Shown in pieces: positions 18,778-28,338 of a stretch of DNA of 64,000 nt. The position numbers were made by a program, and so were the translations under genes. The stretch lies in contig NZ_SJEW01000010.1 in assembly GCF_005930475.1 (NCBI RefSeq), forward strand, positions 1 to 64,000, given 5' to 3'. Source of the stretch: Modestobacter altitudinis (GTDB taxonomy: Bacteria > Actinomycetota > Actinomycetes > Mycobacteriales > Geodermatophilaceae). A model generated the notes under the pieces. It saw only the letters and a list, made by a program, of their open reading frames with translations. It did no database searches and was not told where the DNA came from. The stretch's first letter is position 1; each line of letters begins with the position of its first letter.

Positions 18778-21700
18778 GTGATGACGCTGCACAAGCTCAC
18801 GGCGGGCGACGGATACACGTATCTGACCCGTCAGGTAGCCGCGCACGACGCCACGGAGCGCGGGCTGGGGGGCCTCGGCGACTACTACAGCGAGAAGGGC
18901 GAAGCTCCCGGCGTCTGGCTGGGGCGCGGCCTTGCCGGTGTGACGGACTTTCCGGTCGGTGAGCAGGTCACCCAGGCGCAGATGGTCGCGCTGTTCGGCA
19001 AGGGACGTCACCCCAACGCCGAGGCGATCCAGCACGCGGCACGGCTGGCCGGCAAGGATCCACAGCAGGTCGACAGGGCCAGCCAGCTGGGCGCGCCCTA
19101 CCGTGTCTTCGACCAGGGCAACGAGTTCCGGCGTCGCTGCGCCGAAGGGTTCCGCGATTACAACGTCGCCCACGACCTGGACGCCGTCACCCCGGTTCCG
19201 GAGGCGGACCGCGCCCGGATCCGCACCGCGCTCGCACGAGCGATGTTCGTCGAGAAGTACGGTCGCCCACCGGCCGACGCCCGAGAGCTGTCGGGTCACC
19301 TGGCGCGGATCTCCCGTCAGGCCACGACGGCCGTCGCCGGCTACGACCTGACCTTCAGCCCGGTCAAGAGCGTCTCGACACTGTGGGCCATCGCCCCGCC
19401 GGAGGTTGCTGCCGTCATCGAACAAGCGCACACGGATGCCATCGCCAACACGCTCGCATGGCTGGAGGACCGCGCGACTTACACGCGGACCGGCCGCAAC
19501 GGGATAGCCCAGGTCGAGGTTCGTGGGCTGATCGCGGCGGCGTTCACCCATCGCGACTCGCGAGCGGGCGACCCGGATCTGCACACCCATGTCGCGATCA
19601 GCAACAAGGTGCAGACGCTCGACGGCCGGTGGCTGGCGCTGGACGGGCGCCTGATCTACCGGAACAAGGTCGCCGCCTCCGAGCGGTACAACACCCGGCT
19701 TGAGGCGCTGCTCGTCGACCGTCTCGGCGTCGCCTTCACCAACCGCCCCAGCACCCAGCCGGGCAAGCGCCCCGTGCGCGAGATCGTCGGCGTGGACGGC
19801 GACCTGCCCGGCTTCTGGTCATCGCGCCGCACGGCAATCGACGCCCGACGGGCGCTGCTGTCGGCTCAGTTCCAAGCCGACCACGGCCGGCCGCCGACAA
19901 CGACGGAGGCGCTGGCACTGGCGCAGCGGGCCAACCTGGAGACTCGACGGGCCAAGCACGAGCCGCGCTCCTACGCCCAACAGCGGTCCAGCTGGCGGCG
20001 AGAGGCGCTGACGGTGCTGGGCGGAGAGCACCGACTGCAGAGCTATCTGGACGGCGTGCTCCGTCGGCGCTCTGGCCAGGGCTGGGTCCGGCGAGCGACT
20101 GACGCCTGGGTGGCCGAGACTGCCGCGAGTCTGGTGCCAGTGGTGGCCAGCACCCGCGCTATGTGGCAGGAGAGCCACGTTCGGGCTGAGGCCGAACGGC
20201 GGACCCGCGCCGCCGGAATACGGCTGGCTGATACTGACCGCGCGGTCGACGCGATCGTCACCGCGGCACTGTCACCCCCACTGTCTATCCGATTGGGCAG
20301 CCAGGAGGCGATTGGCGAACCGGCCGCGCTACGCCGCTCCGACGGCACTTCGATGTACACCGTTGCCGGCTCGGCGTTGTACACCTCAAGCGCGGTTCTC
20401 ACCGCTGAACGAGCCGTCCTAGCGGCGGCCGAACAGCGCGACGCCCGTGTCACCTCGGCCGCGTCGGTCGACATGGCACTGCTCGAGTCGGTGGCCAATG
20501 GGGTGACTCTCAACCCCGGTCAGGCGGAGCTGGTCCGCGAGCTGGCCACCTCGGGGGCCCGGGTGCAGCTCGCGCTGGCACCAGCCGGCACGGGGAAGAC
20601 CACAGCACTGCGAACTCTGGCCGCAGCGTGGCGGCATGGAGGCGGCACCGTCATCGGCCTCGCCCCGTCTGCGGCGGCAAGCGCAATGCTGCGCGAGCAG
20701 GTCGGCCCCGACACCGACACCCTCGCCAAGCTGGTCCACGCCATGGGCACCGGCGTCGACGTCCCGGCCTGGTTTTCCTCGATCGGCCCAAACACCTTGG
20801 TCGTCGTCGACGAAGCCGGCATGGCAGGTACCGGTGACCTGGCCCGGGTGATCGAGTTCGTCACCGCCGCGGGTGGGTCGGTTCGGCTGATCGGCGACGA
20901 CCAACAGCTGGCCGCCATCGGCGCTGGCGGGGTGCTGCGAGACCTCGCTGCCAGCCAGGGCGCGGTGACCCTGACGCAGGTTGTTCGCTTCACCGACCCG
21001 GACACCGGCGCCCCTAACCACGCCGAGGGTGCGGCGTCGCTGGCGCTGCGCGACGGCGACCCAGCGGCCCTGGCCCACTACGTCGACCACGGCCGGGTGC
21101 ACGTCGGCGACCTGGCCACGGTCACCGAGGACGCCTACACCGCCTGGGCGACCGACCAGGTCGCCGGCCGCGACGCCATCATGCTGGCGCCCACCCGCGA
21201 GCTGGTCGCCGAACTCAACGACCGAGCCCGCCGCGAGCGCCTGGCCCAACGGACCGAGCCGATCGGCGCTGACGTCCCGTTGGCCGACTCGTCGCGTGCC
21301 TCCGCCGGGGATGCGGTGATCACCCGCCGCAACGAGCGCACCCTCCCCGTCGGCGCGACAGACTGGGTGAAGAACGGCGACCGATGGACCATCGCCGCCG
21401 TCCACGAGTCCGGCGCCCTCGATGTGATCCACCGTCGGACCGGCCGGCACGTCACCCTCCCGGCCGACTACGTCCAAGCGCACGTCACCCTCGGCTACGC
21501 CACCACCGTGCACGGCGCCCAAGGCGTCACCGCGGACACCTCCTACGCCATCGCCACCGGCTCCGAGTCCCGCCAGCTGCTCTACGTGGCCCTGACCCGC
21601 GGCCGGCACGCCAACCACGTCTTCCTCCCCATCGCCGGGGATGGCGATCCGCACAGTGTGATCACCCGCGATGCGCTGCTGCCGCCCACTGCTGTCGACG

Positions 21701-24330
21701 TACTCGCCCGCGTCTTGGCCCGCGACGACGCACCGACCTCGGCCACGAGCACGCTCCGCGAGCTGGCCGATCCTGCTGTCCAGCTGCATGAGGTCGCCGA
21801 CCAGTACCACCACGCCCTCACCACCGCGGCAGAACAACGGCTGGGAGCCGAGGGCCTGGCCGCCATCGACTCGGCCGCCGAGGCCGCGGCACACGGAGTG
21901 ACCACGCAGGATTCCTATCCCGTGCTGCGCGCGCACCTGGCGCTGTGCGCTGTCACCGGTAGCGACCCGGTCGACGTACTGCGCCGGGCACTGGCGGTCT
22001 GGCGCGGTCTGGACGACGCGCGCGACGTCGCCGCGGTCCTGGACTGGCGCATCGACCCCACCGGGCATCGCTCGACCGGTGCGGGACCGCTGCCGTGGTT
22101 GCCCGCCGTCCCCGAGACGCTGCGGACCGATGCCGAGTGGGGCGACTACCTCACCGACCGCGCCGACCACGTCACTGCCCTCGCCGCCGCCGTCGTCGCG
22201 CGCTCGCGCACCTGGACACCGGCCAGCGCACCGGCTTGGGCCCGCCCGACGCTCGACCATGACGCCGCTCTGGTCGCCGACCTCGCCGTCTGGCGCGCCG
22301 CTCACGGCGTTGACGACGGCGACCGCCGCCCCACCGGACCCCCGCTGCCGGCGGCCGCCGAAGCCCGCGTCCAAGGCGGGCTCAACGCCCGCGCCGACCG
22401 ACTGCTCGGGGACCCGGGCACGGTCACTGCGCGGTGGGCGCCGCTGGCCGAGAGGATCGACCCACGTATCACCGCCGACCCCTACTGGCCGGTCCTGGCC
22501 GAGCGACTGACTACCGCCGAACGCGCGGGCATCGACATCCCCGCGCTCGTTCGCGCCAGCACCGAGCGCGCGCTCCCCGACGAGCAGCCGGCGGCCGCGC
22601 TGTGGTGGCGGCTGACCCGGCACCTCTCCCCCGCCGCGATGGCCGCCGACGCCTCCTCCGCACGGACGGTGCGCCCGGACTGGACTCTCGACCTGGCAGC
22701 CACCCTCGGGCGCGCAGCCGCCGACCGGATGATCGCTGATCCGAGCTGGCCCGTGCTGGCCGCCGCCGTCGACCAGGGTCGGGATCATGGCTGGCGGCCA
22801 GACCAGCTGCTGTCCACTGCGTACGACCTGCTGCGCGCTGGTCACCCTGACGACGAGCCGTTGCGCCCAGACGAGCTGACCACGGCTCTGGCCTGGCGAA
22901 TGGGCCTGCTCACCGAGCCGACATCCGCGGGGGGCAGCGACGCGGCTCTTCCGCCGGATGACCTGAACCAGTACCCGGCGCTGAACGCTGCACCCGACCG
23001 GGACTGGCTGGCCGGCCTCACGGAACCCGACGACACCGAGCCCGCACCCGAACCGCTCGGCTGCGACCCGGTGAGTCTTCAGCACGCCGAGCGCCCCGAC
23101 CAGGGCGACACGTCCCGTTTCGACCGGAACCGGCTCCTCGAGCTCAACCAGGAGGCCGCTGCCTTCTTCGCCGCCCGGTATCGGGACTCCTGGGCGGCGG
23201 CCTACCTCTCCAGGCGGGTGGGCACCGACCTCAGCGACGACGAACGCTTCACCCTGGGCTACGCCCCCGCTGGCTGGACCACCTTGACCGACCATCTACG
23301 CGACCTGGGCGCCTCCGAGGCCGAGATCGTCGCCGCCGGCCTCGGGAGTCGGGCCTCCACCGGCCGGATCATCGACCGCTTCCGCGACCGGATCGTCTTC
23401 GCCATCCGCGACGGCGATGAGATCCACGGCTGGATCGGCCGCCGGAACCCGGCCCTCGACGATGGCAGGGACCACGCTGCTCCGAAGTACCTCAACACTG
23501 CGGAGACCGACCTCTTCACCAAGGGCCAGGAGCTGTACGGGCTCACCGAGGGAGCAGCTGCGCTGGCCACCGGCGCGACGCCGGTCATCGTCGAAGGCCC
23601 CCTCGACGCGTTGGCGGTCACCCTCGCCAGCGATGGCGACTACGTCGGCATCGCGCCCATGGGCGTGGCGTTCACCGACGCACAGGCCGACCGACTCCGA
23701 GCCTTCATCGGTGCGGAACGCCCCGGCGTCATCGTCGCCACGGACGCCGACCGCGCCGGGCAGCTCGCCGCCCAGTGCATCTTCGGGCAGCTCACCGCCC
23801 GAGGCGACGACCCGCGTCACGTCGCCGTCCCGACCGGAAAGGACCCCGCCGAGCTGCTGGAGACGGCCGGCCCCGAGGTCCTACGGCAGGCCCTCGCCAA
23901 CTCCCGAAGTCTCGCCAGCGCGCTCATCGACAGCCGCATAGCCGTCTACGCGGAGCGGCTGCACACCGTCGAAGGCCGGGTACTCGCCGCACGTCGCGCC
24001 GCCCCGATCATCGCGGCGCTTCCGCCGACCAGTTGGCCAACGCACCTGGTGTCGGTTGTGGTGCGCACCGGCATCGCACCAGAAATTGCGCTCGACGAGG
24101 TCCTGGACGCCGCCCGGCGCCCCAATGAGGTTGCCCGCCCGCGTCGCAAGGTGTTGCCCTCTGACCAACCGCTCTCAGGGAACGTCAACATAGATTCGAC
24201 GGTGAACGCCTCCGTGAGGGCAATGGTTTTGGCGGACGCAGGACAGGGGACGCTTGCCAACAGCGTTCAACAAGCTCGGCGGGCTGCCGCCGGAGCTGGT
24301 TCCCGCGCAGGGCAGAGACTGCGACCCTGA
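18778..24330 (+). CDS. MobF/TrwC-type conjugative relaxase fused to helicase and TOPRIM primase-like domain
   Basis: 1850 residues. The N-terminal relaxase (about 1-310) has the nicking tyrosines in GYTYLTRQ (Y13, Y15), a second pair in DYYSEKGE (36-37) and the three metal-binding histidines H258, H269, H271 in HRDSRAGDPDLHTH. A RecD-like helicase follows with Walker A PAGTGKT (602-608) and Walker B DE (678-679). After a long linker, residues about 1490-1800 resemble a DnaG-type catalytic core: CHC2-like N-part, then TOPRIM with VEGPLDAL (E1606) and ATDADRAG (D1656, D1658). The protein would nick oriT, unwind the plasmid and perhaps prime the recipient strand. The start may be GTG 18778 or ATG 18781. 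It is divergent from R-M and opposite to the conjugation operon. Confidence 0.9.
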   Translation: MMTLHKLTAGDGYTYLTRQVAAHDATERGLGGLGDYYSEKGEAPGVWLGRGLAGVTDFPVGEQVTQAQMVALFGKGRHPNAEAIQHAARLAGKDPQQVDRASQLGAPYRVFDQGNEFRRRCAEGFRDYNVAHDLDAVTPVPEADRARIRTALARAMFVEKYGRPPADARELSGHLARISRQATTAVAGYDLTFSPVKSVSTLWAIAPPEVAAVIEQAHTDAIANTLAWLEDRATYTRTGRNGIAQVEVRGLIAAAFTHRDSRAGDPDLHTHVAISNKVQTLDGRWLALDGRLIYRNKVAASERYNTRLEALLVDRLGVAFTNRPSTQPGKRPVREIVGVDGDLPGFWSSRRTAIDARRALLSAQFQADHGRPPTTTEALALAQRANLETRRAKHEPRSYAQQRSSWRREALTVLGGEHRLQSYLDGVLRRRSGQGWVRRATDAWVAETAASLVPVVASTRAMWQESHVRAEAERRTRAAGIRLADTDRAVDAIVTAALSPPLSIRLGSQEAIGEPAALRRSDGTSMYTVAGSALYTSSAVLTAERAVLAAAEQRDARVTSAASVDMALLESVANGVTLNPGQAELVRELATSGARVQLALAPAGTGKTTALRTLAAAWRHGGGTVIGLAPSAAASAMLREQVGPDTDTLAKLVHAMGTGVDVPAWFSSIGPNTLVVVDEAGMAGTGDLARVIEFVTAAGGSVRLIGDDQQLAAIGAGGVLRDLAASQGAVTLTQVVRFTDPDTGAPNHAEGAASLALRDGDPAALAHYVDHGRVHVGDLATVTEDAYTAWATDQVAGRDAIMLAPTRELVAELNDRARRERLAQRTEPIGADVPLADSSRASAGDAVITRRNERTLPVGATDWVKNGDRWTIAAVHESGALDVIHRRTGRHVTLPADYVQAHVTLGYATTVHGAQGVTADTSYAIATGSESRQLLYVALTRGRHANHVFLPIAGDGDPHSVITRDALLPPTAVDVLARVLARDDAPTSATSTLRELADPAVQLHEVADQYHHALTTAAEQRLGAEGLAAIDSAAEAAAHGVTTQDSYPVLRAHLALCAVTGSDPVDVLRRALAVWRGLDDARDVAAVLDWRIDPTGHRSTGAGPLPWLPAVPETLRTDAEWGDYLTDRADHVTALAAAVVARSRTWTPASAPAWARPTLDHDAALVADLAVWRAAHGVDDGDRRPTGPPLPAAAEARVQGGLNARADRLLGDPGTVTARWAPLAERIDPRITADPYWPVLAERLTTAERAGIDIPALVRASTERALPDEQPAAALWWRLTRHLSPAAMAADASSARTVRPDWTLDLAATLGRAAADRMIADPSWPVLAAAVDQGRDHGWRPDQLLSTAYDLLRAGHPDDEPLRPDELTTALAWRMGLLTEPTSAGGSDAALPPDDLNQYPALNAAPDRDWLAGLTEPDDTEPAPEPLGCDPVSLQHAERPDQGDTSRFDRNRLLELNQEAAAFFAARYRDSWAAAYLSRRVGTDLSDDERFTLGYAPAGWTTLTDHLRDLGASEAEIVAAGLGSRASTGRIIDRFRDRIVFAIRDGDEIHGWIGRRNPALDDGRDHAAPKYLNTAETDLFTKGQELYGLTEGAAALATGATPVIVEGPLDALAVTLASDGDYVGIAPMGVAFTDAQADRLRAFIGAERPGVIVATDADRAGQLAAQCIFGQLTARGDDPRHVAVPTGKDPAELLETAGPEVLRQALANSRSLASALIDSRIAVYAERLHTVEGRVLAARRAAPIIAALPPTSWPTHLVSVVVRTGIAPEIALDEVLDAARRPNEVARPRRKVLPSDQPLSGNVNIDSTVNASVRAMVLADAGQGTLANSVQQARRAAAGAGSRAGQRLRP

Positions 24331-24663
24331 GCGAGACGCTGGACACGATGGCCTGTGGGTCGAGCCCTGCCCCTCAAGGCGGAGGTAGCACCCGCCGTCA
24401 CCGCGGCCTAAACACCCCACCCGACGAGTCAACTGAAGTAGGGCAGTCCTTCGTCTCGTTTGGCAACTCGCGACGACGGACTGGCAGTTTCTAGACTGAC
24501 CACAATCCGGCACGCGCGCATCGGGCTCGGGGCGGTTGCATGACCGCGACTCAGGGGTCATCCTTCTGGAATCGGCTCGTCTACGGGGGTCGCATACTCG
24601 TTTACAGGCGCGCCTCATCGGGGACATGCGCTTGCGCTTCGAAACTCAGCCGAGGAAAACACA
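24331..24663. other. spacer after the relaxase
   Basis: 333 bases without a convincing gene. GC content falls towards 24663, marking the boundary to the lower-GC defence gene. No clear terminator or repeat is seen. Confidence 0.35.
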
Positions 24664-25785
24664 GTGATGCGAAATCAAGCTGCGCGAACTCGCAAGGCTC
24701 GCAAGGCTCGCTCTCGTAACGCGCGTGTGCAACGGTCAGTTGTACTCTTACGGTCATTCAAAGATGACACGCCGAGTTGGACTCTAGCGCTCAACCTTTC
24801 AGCACTTCTGGCCGACGTTAAACTCACCCTTGTCGGATCAGAGGCCGAGGGCCAAGCGTTGCGCGACGCGTGGTTTCGAACTAGGCAAACCAAAGAGTCG
24901 TTCGAGCAGCACATTGAGTTTATCACCGCAGATGACAACTCATGGCGTAGGCACGTGGTAGAGGCTCTGGGAAAGGCGGACTGTGTCATCCTTCATCTCG
25001 CGCCTAAACGCAAGACATGGCCAATATTGAGGGTCCCACACATGCGTAAGGAAGGCTTCGGCGACTTCTTCTCCGCTCCACTTATGGATCTCATTACAGG
25101 ACCCAGCGTGCTCCATGAGATCGCCTACCTGGAACGGCTAAACTTATTACCGCGCACAATCCTCTGGATTCATCGCTCTCATGCTGGCTACTTGCTCAGG
25201 ATCATGGCGCACGCGCTTCCCCATGGCGGGGGCTGGTTTAAGAGGGTTGACGCCACGCACGTTCGTGCGCTTACTCCCAGACTGTCCGCACGCAACCGGC
25301 AACTCGGCAAGTTGTGCGGGAGGCATGGCATGGTCCTGCATCGCTCACGCGACGTAAAGACGTATCCGCGGCGATCCAAAAGTTTACTGGAGCTTCGCGA
25401 CCAGGTTCTGCTGGTCCTCTCCAAAGAGAGACGCATCAAGAGTCACTTCCAGCCTACAACCAATGCCCTCGTGGGGAAATCCCCACTTCCCCGACGCCTC
25501 CCGCCTGATGGCGAACTGAAGGTCATACAGTTCGTCAACGTCGAGGATCTGATGCGGATCCCGCCCTTTCGCATTAGCGACGTCGATCCGGCTACGGTCT
25601 TGAAATCATTGTCGGCCGACTCGATTGCGCTTGGATGCCCGTCTTGCCAATGCCCTATCAAACAGATCTTCTTTTATACCCGAGATCGAGAGCATTCCAT
25701 CGTTAGGGGGCGATGTCAGGAATGTGAAGGGTACATGACACTAGAAGATGATGGCACATTATTTCTCGCCACGTATCTGCTGTAG
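24664..25785 (+). CDS. TIR/Rossmann-like protein with C-terminal zinc ribbon, putative defence effector
   Basis: 373 residues, GTG at 24664 or ATG at 24667. After a basic tail (1-24), residues 25-170 look like a TIR/nucleotide-binding type fold: strand RSVVLLRSFKDD, strand KLTLVGS, the pair SWRRHVVEALGKADCVILHL (93-112), then GPSVLHEIAYLE, where E152 is at the place of a TIR-type acidic residue. The C-terminus has CPSC (325-328) and CQEC (351-354), a zinc ribbon. The gene is clearly less GC-rich than its neighbours and uses rarer codons, so it was acquired separately. It converges on the TIR-caspase-SLOG operon. I do not recognise the exact family, and the function is inferred only from fold pattern and context. 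Confidence 0.6.
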   Translation: MMRNQAARTRKARKARSRNARVQRSVVLLRSFKDDTPSWTLALNLSALLADVKLTLVGSEAEGQALRDAWFRTRQTKESFEQHIEFITADDNSWRRHVVEALGKADCVILHLAPKRKTWPILRVPHMRKEGFGDFFSAPLMDLITGPSVLHEIAYLERLNLLPRTILWIHRSHAGYLLRIMAHALPHGGGWFKRVDATHVRALTPRLSARNRQLGKLCGRHGMVLHRSRDVKTYPRRSKSLLELRDQVLLVLSKERRIKSHFQPTTNALVGKSPLPRRLPPDGELKVIQFVNVEDLMRIPPFRISDVDPATVLKSLSADSIALGCPSCQCPIKQIFFYTRDREHSIVRGRCQECEGYMTLEDDGTLFLATYLL

Positions 25786-25885
25786 GCGACCACCCGTCTA
25801 TGGCCGACTGCCCCGCCGAGGAACGCCACCCGCGCCACTCCGAATGCGGCCACGATTGGCATCTCACCTGCATGTGGCGGGCGAT

Positions 25886-26368
25886 TTAGCGCCGACTGGC
25901 CCCTTCTGGCCAGACGACTCGAATGTCTCGTTCCCGTGCGCGAGCGTAGGCGACGACGTCCCCAGTCCCGCCTTTTCCGGCCGCTGGCTTTCCGTCCCAA
26001 ACCGCAACGAGGATCTCGCAGCGGTCGACAACCTCGTGACCGGCGGCCAAGTAGGCGTCTTCGTCGGGTGTTGAGAAGGGCAGGATTGTGGTAGCGCCCG
26101 CAAGGGCTCGCAGGGCGGTATAGGCGTCCCGCGACGAGCTGGAGTCGAAGCTTTGCTCGTAGCTCTCGCTAGGGATGATGGCGTGCAGAAGGCCGCCGGC
26201 TGCAAGGACTGCGAAGCCGAAGATTTGGTCGGCGCCCTCCGCGAGGCTTGTGAGGCCGGTCAAGTCATCTTCTCCCTCGACAGCGAGGATGTCAGCGATG
26301 GCGACCGCGACGTTGCGTCGGGTGGGCGATGTCAGGCCTTGGTGACCGGTACACCCAATTCGCGTCAC
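25886..26368 (-). CDS. SLOG-domain protein (nucleotide-signal sensor), third gene of the TIR-caspase operon
   Basis: 160 residues, essentially one SLOG (LOG/DprA-like Rossmann) domain: strand RIGCTGHQ (3-10), SLAEGADQI (41-49), and the phosphate-binding type loop DGKPAAGKGGT (125-135) after ILVAVW. SLOG domains bind nucleotide-derived signals. In type I Thoeris one is fused to SIR2 in ThsA and senses the TIR product. Here it is a separate protein. Its GTG start at 26368 overlaps the caspase stop (GTGA), so it is made with the protease. It could bind the TIR product, buffer it, or supply a second ligand. Confidence 0.7.
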   Translation of the reverse strand: MTRIGCTGHQGLTSPTRRNVAVAIADILAVEGEDDLTGLTSLAEGADQIFGFAVLAAGGLLHAIIPSESYEQSFDSSSSRDAYTALRALAGATTILPFSTPDEDAYLAAGHEVVDRCEILVAVWDGKPAAGKGGTGDVVAYARARERDIRVVWPEGASRR

Positions 26369-27366
26369 AGCAGACCTTTATCGGCCAGTCGCCAAAAATA
26401 CCGCCCAAGCGGCGTCAGGTAGACGTGACCGCTTTCCATGGCCACCCAGTAGTGATCTCGCCGCTCGTCTGTGGTGACCAAGTTGGCGTTGCGCAGTCGT
26501 CCGACGTAGTCAAACTCCTGCTGCTCGACACTACCGGGGTTGCCCCGCTGTAGCGGTCGACCTTCACCTTCATGGGCGGGGCTCAGCTGCAGGCGGTGAT
26601 CCTCTGACGGGAAGTGATCGGGAAGTCTGCGCAGCAGCTCACTGTCCAGCCATGGTGGTCCAATTCGCAATAGCACAGGTTCAGTAAGATAGGTCTTCAA
26701 GACAGGGCGCTGCTCCCAGGCGTCAAATGCCGGGCTGACGTAGCCATACAAGCTGAGCGCAGTCACGTTACCGCGGTGGTCAGTCGCGCCGCCCTCCAGG
26801 CCGTCTAGCAGTACCCGGGTGAACGCGCCATGCCCCCCAGCCTCTTGAGAGGGTTCGGTTCCGCGACTGGCAGCCATGATGGTGACATTCTCGCGCACGA
26901 CGGCCTTGTTGAGGCGGAAGTTCTCGGCCACTCCTGCTGCCTGAAGTCCCGGAGTGTTCCCCGTGTCACCGCTGAAGCAGCAGTCCAAGAGGATGGTGAC
27001 GCTGCGAGCAGGCGAGTCATTGGCCAGTGTGACCAAGTCGTTCATCGAGACGCCAAGGCTGTTTTGCGCGGCGTCCTGAGTGACGAGGTCTGCACCCCAC
27101 AAGGTCTGCGCTCCGTGCCCCGCGAAGAAGAACAGCAGGTCGGCGTCACGGGCATTGGCGAAGAGGGCCGCTAGGGCGCCGCGCAGCCTGTGCCGCGTGA
27201 TGGTCGCCGAACCCGCTTTACCGGTAATCAGTTCAGTGCGCCAGTTGGGCGACCCGTCGGCGTGCCGAGCGAGAGGATGGCTCAACGCGGTGGCGTCGGC
27301 GACGCAACCGGTCAGCGATCCGACGGTCGGGTAGTGATCAATTCCAACAAGCAGCGCGCGCTTCAC
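26365..27366 (-). CDS. caspase-like cysteine protease (peptidase C14) of a TIR operon
   Basis: 333 residues from GTG 27366, which overlaps the TIR stop (GTGA). Residues 1-190 are a C14 caspase p20 domain: RALLVGIDHYP (3-13), catalytic His in FAGHGA (H84), and catalytic Cys in LLDCCFSGD (C130, with C129 beside it). The C-terminal part (about 280-333) reads like a winged helix ending in LTPLGRYFW. It could be a regulatory or substrate domain. A longer frame exists upstream but covers the TIR gene. Given the neighbours, this is the likely executioner of a TIR-signalled defence, cutting host proteins when the signal binds. The target is unknown. Confidence 0.85.
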   Translation of the reverse strand: MKRALLVGIDHYPTVGSLTGCVADATALSHPLARHADGSPNWRTELITGKAGSATITRHRLRGALAALFANARDADLLFFFAGHGAQTLWGADLVTQDAAQNSLGVSMNDLVTLANDSPARSVTILLDCCFSGDTGNTPGLQAAGVAENFRLNKAVVRENVTIMAASRGTEPSQEAGGHGAFTRVLLDGLEGGATDHRGNVTALSLYGYVSPAFDAWEQRPVLKTYLTEPVLLRIGPPWLDSELLRRLPDHFPSEDHRLQLSPAHEGEGRPLQRGNPGSVEQQEFDYVGRLRNANLVTTDERRDHYWVAMESGHVYLTPLGRYFWRLADKGLL

Positions 27367-27776
27367 GCGTTCTTGCCCTCCCCCATCATCTGATCGACGG
27401 CGGCGGCGATAAGGTTCCACCTCCACGCGATGGTGCGATTACGCTGTAGGCCTCCCGGCAGCGCGCTGCTGCTGCTGGCCCCGTCGACATAGACACCGAA
27501 GACGGGAACGTCGAGGTCCTTCGCCATCTCGATTTCCTTGACCACTCCGGTTGCCGTGGCCATGGAGGGTCCGACCAGGACGATGCACATGTTAGTGCTT
27601 GCCATCTTCATCTTAATCAACCGCTCCCACTCCGCTTGGGGTAGGGCCGTCTTGCTCGACCAGTCATGGATAGTGAAGGGCGTCGGCGAGTCACTCTTCG
27701 CCTGGCCGACGAAAAGAATCTTTGAGAGCTCGTTATGATCAAAGTCAAAACTGACAAAAGCGCGTGGGTCGGACAT
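27363..27776 (-). CDS. TIR-like (ThsB/MTH538-type) protein, first gene of a TIR-caspase-SLOG operon
   Basis: 137 residues. RAFVSFDFDHN (5-15), a long loop, then NMCIVLVGPSMATATG (62-77), KEIEMAKDLDVPVFGVYVDG (80-99). This matches the TIR-like fold of Thoeris ThsB, with E81 the candidate catalytic Glu. Such proteins sense phage and convert NAD to a cyclic ADP-ribose isomer. The ATG at 27776 has GGAGGAG closely upstream. A possible -35 TTGACG lies further up but the -10 is poor. The gene is not fused to a receptor domain, as expected for ThsB. Confidence 0.8.
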   Translation of the reverse strand: MSDPRAFVSFDFDHNELSKILFVGQAKSDSPTPFTIHDWSSKTALPQAEWERLIKMKMASTNMCIVLVGPSMATATGVVKEIEMAKDLDVPVFGVYVDGASSSSALPGGLQRNRTIAWRWNLIAAAVDQMMGEGKNA

Positions 27777-28338
27777 GAACTCCTCCTCGGTACAGGCAGC
27801 GGCTTGGTACCACGTCAAGCACGGGTACAAACACGCAGCGTTACGAGGCGCCCGACCCGAGCGGTGCCGGGTTTGGCCCCTACTAGCCTGCTCGCGCCGC
27901 TGGCTCGCGACCATCACCAACATCAAGCCGCCGCTTCGTTGCGTCCTTCGCGGTGGGCCGCCTTGCCTGAAGTGCCGTTGGACCGTGGTGATCCACAGGA
28001 TGACGCGGACAGCATTCGACCCGCAGGCTGACGCAGAGAACGGATGGGCAGTCCCGCAGCAATCAAGGGGGCACCCGAGGACCCCGCGCCATACACCTCT
28101 GCGGGCTTACCTGCACCAGTGTGTCGTGAGGCATCTGCCTCACACTGTCGTGAAGCCGTGGCGGCTGTCCCCAAGGCCGCCCTCAGGGCGATGGTCGCCT
28201 TGACGCGCGGTCCCAGCCGCGGCGTCCTTGGCGTCACCGCGCAGGCCTCGGCCGACTGCTGCGCCTGAGTCGCGCCCGAGGCGCGTCATCCGGCTCTCTG
28301 CCGCATGCCCGCCGGCAAAGCGGCGGTGTCAGCGGTCG
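27777..28338. other. intergenic region upstream of the TIR operon
   Basis: About 560 bases. It must contain the TIR operon promoter at its lower end. The rest has only Ala/Arg/Ser-rich frames on both strands and no recognised gene or repeat. It separates the defence operon from the end of the conjugation operon. Confidence 0.35.

Noticed and set aside
20419-23295. 958-codon antisense frame inside the relaxase gene
   Set aside because: Shadow of a GC-rich coding strand. Gly/Val/Arg-rich without motifs, while the forward frame has complete relaxase and helicase motifs.
26365-27366. Calling the caspase operon CBASS
   Set aside because: No CD-NTase gene is present. The partner is a TIR-like protein, which fits Thoeris-type signalling.
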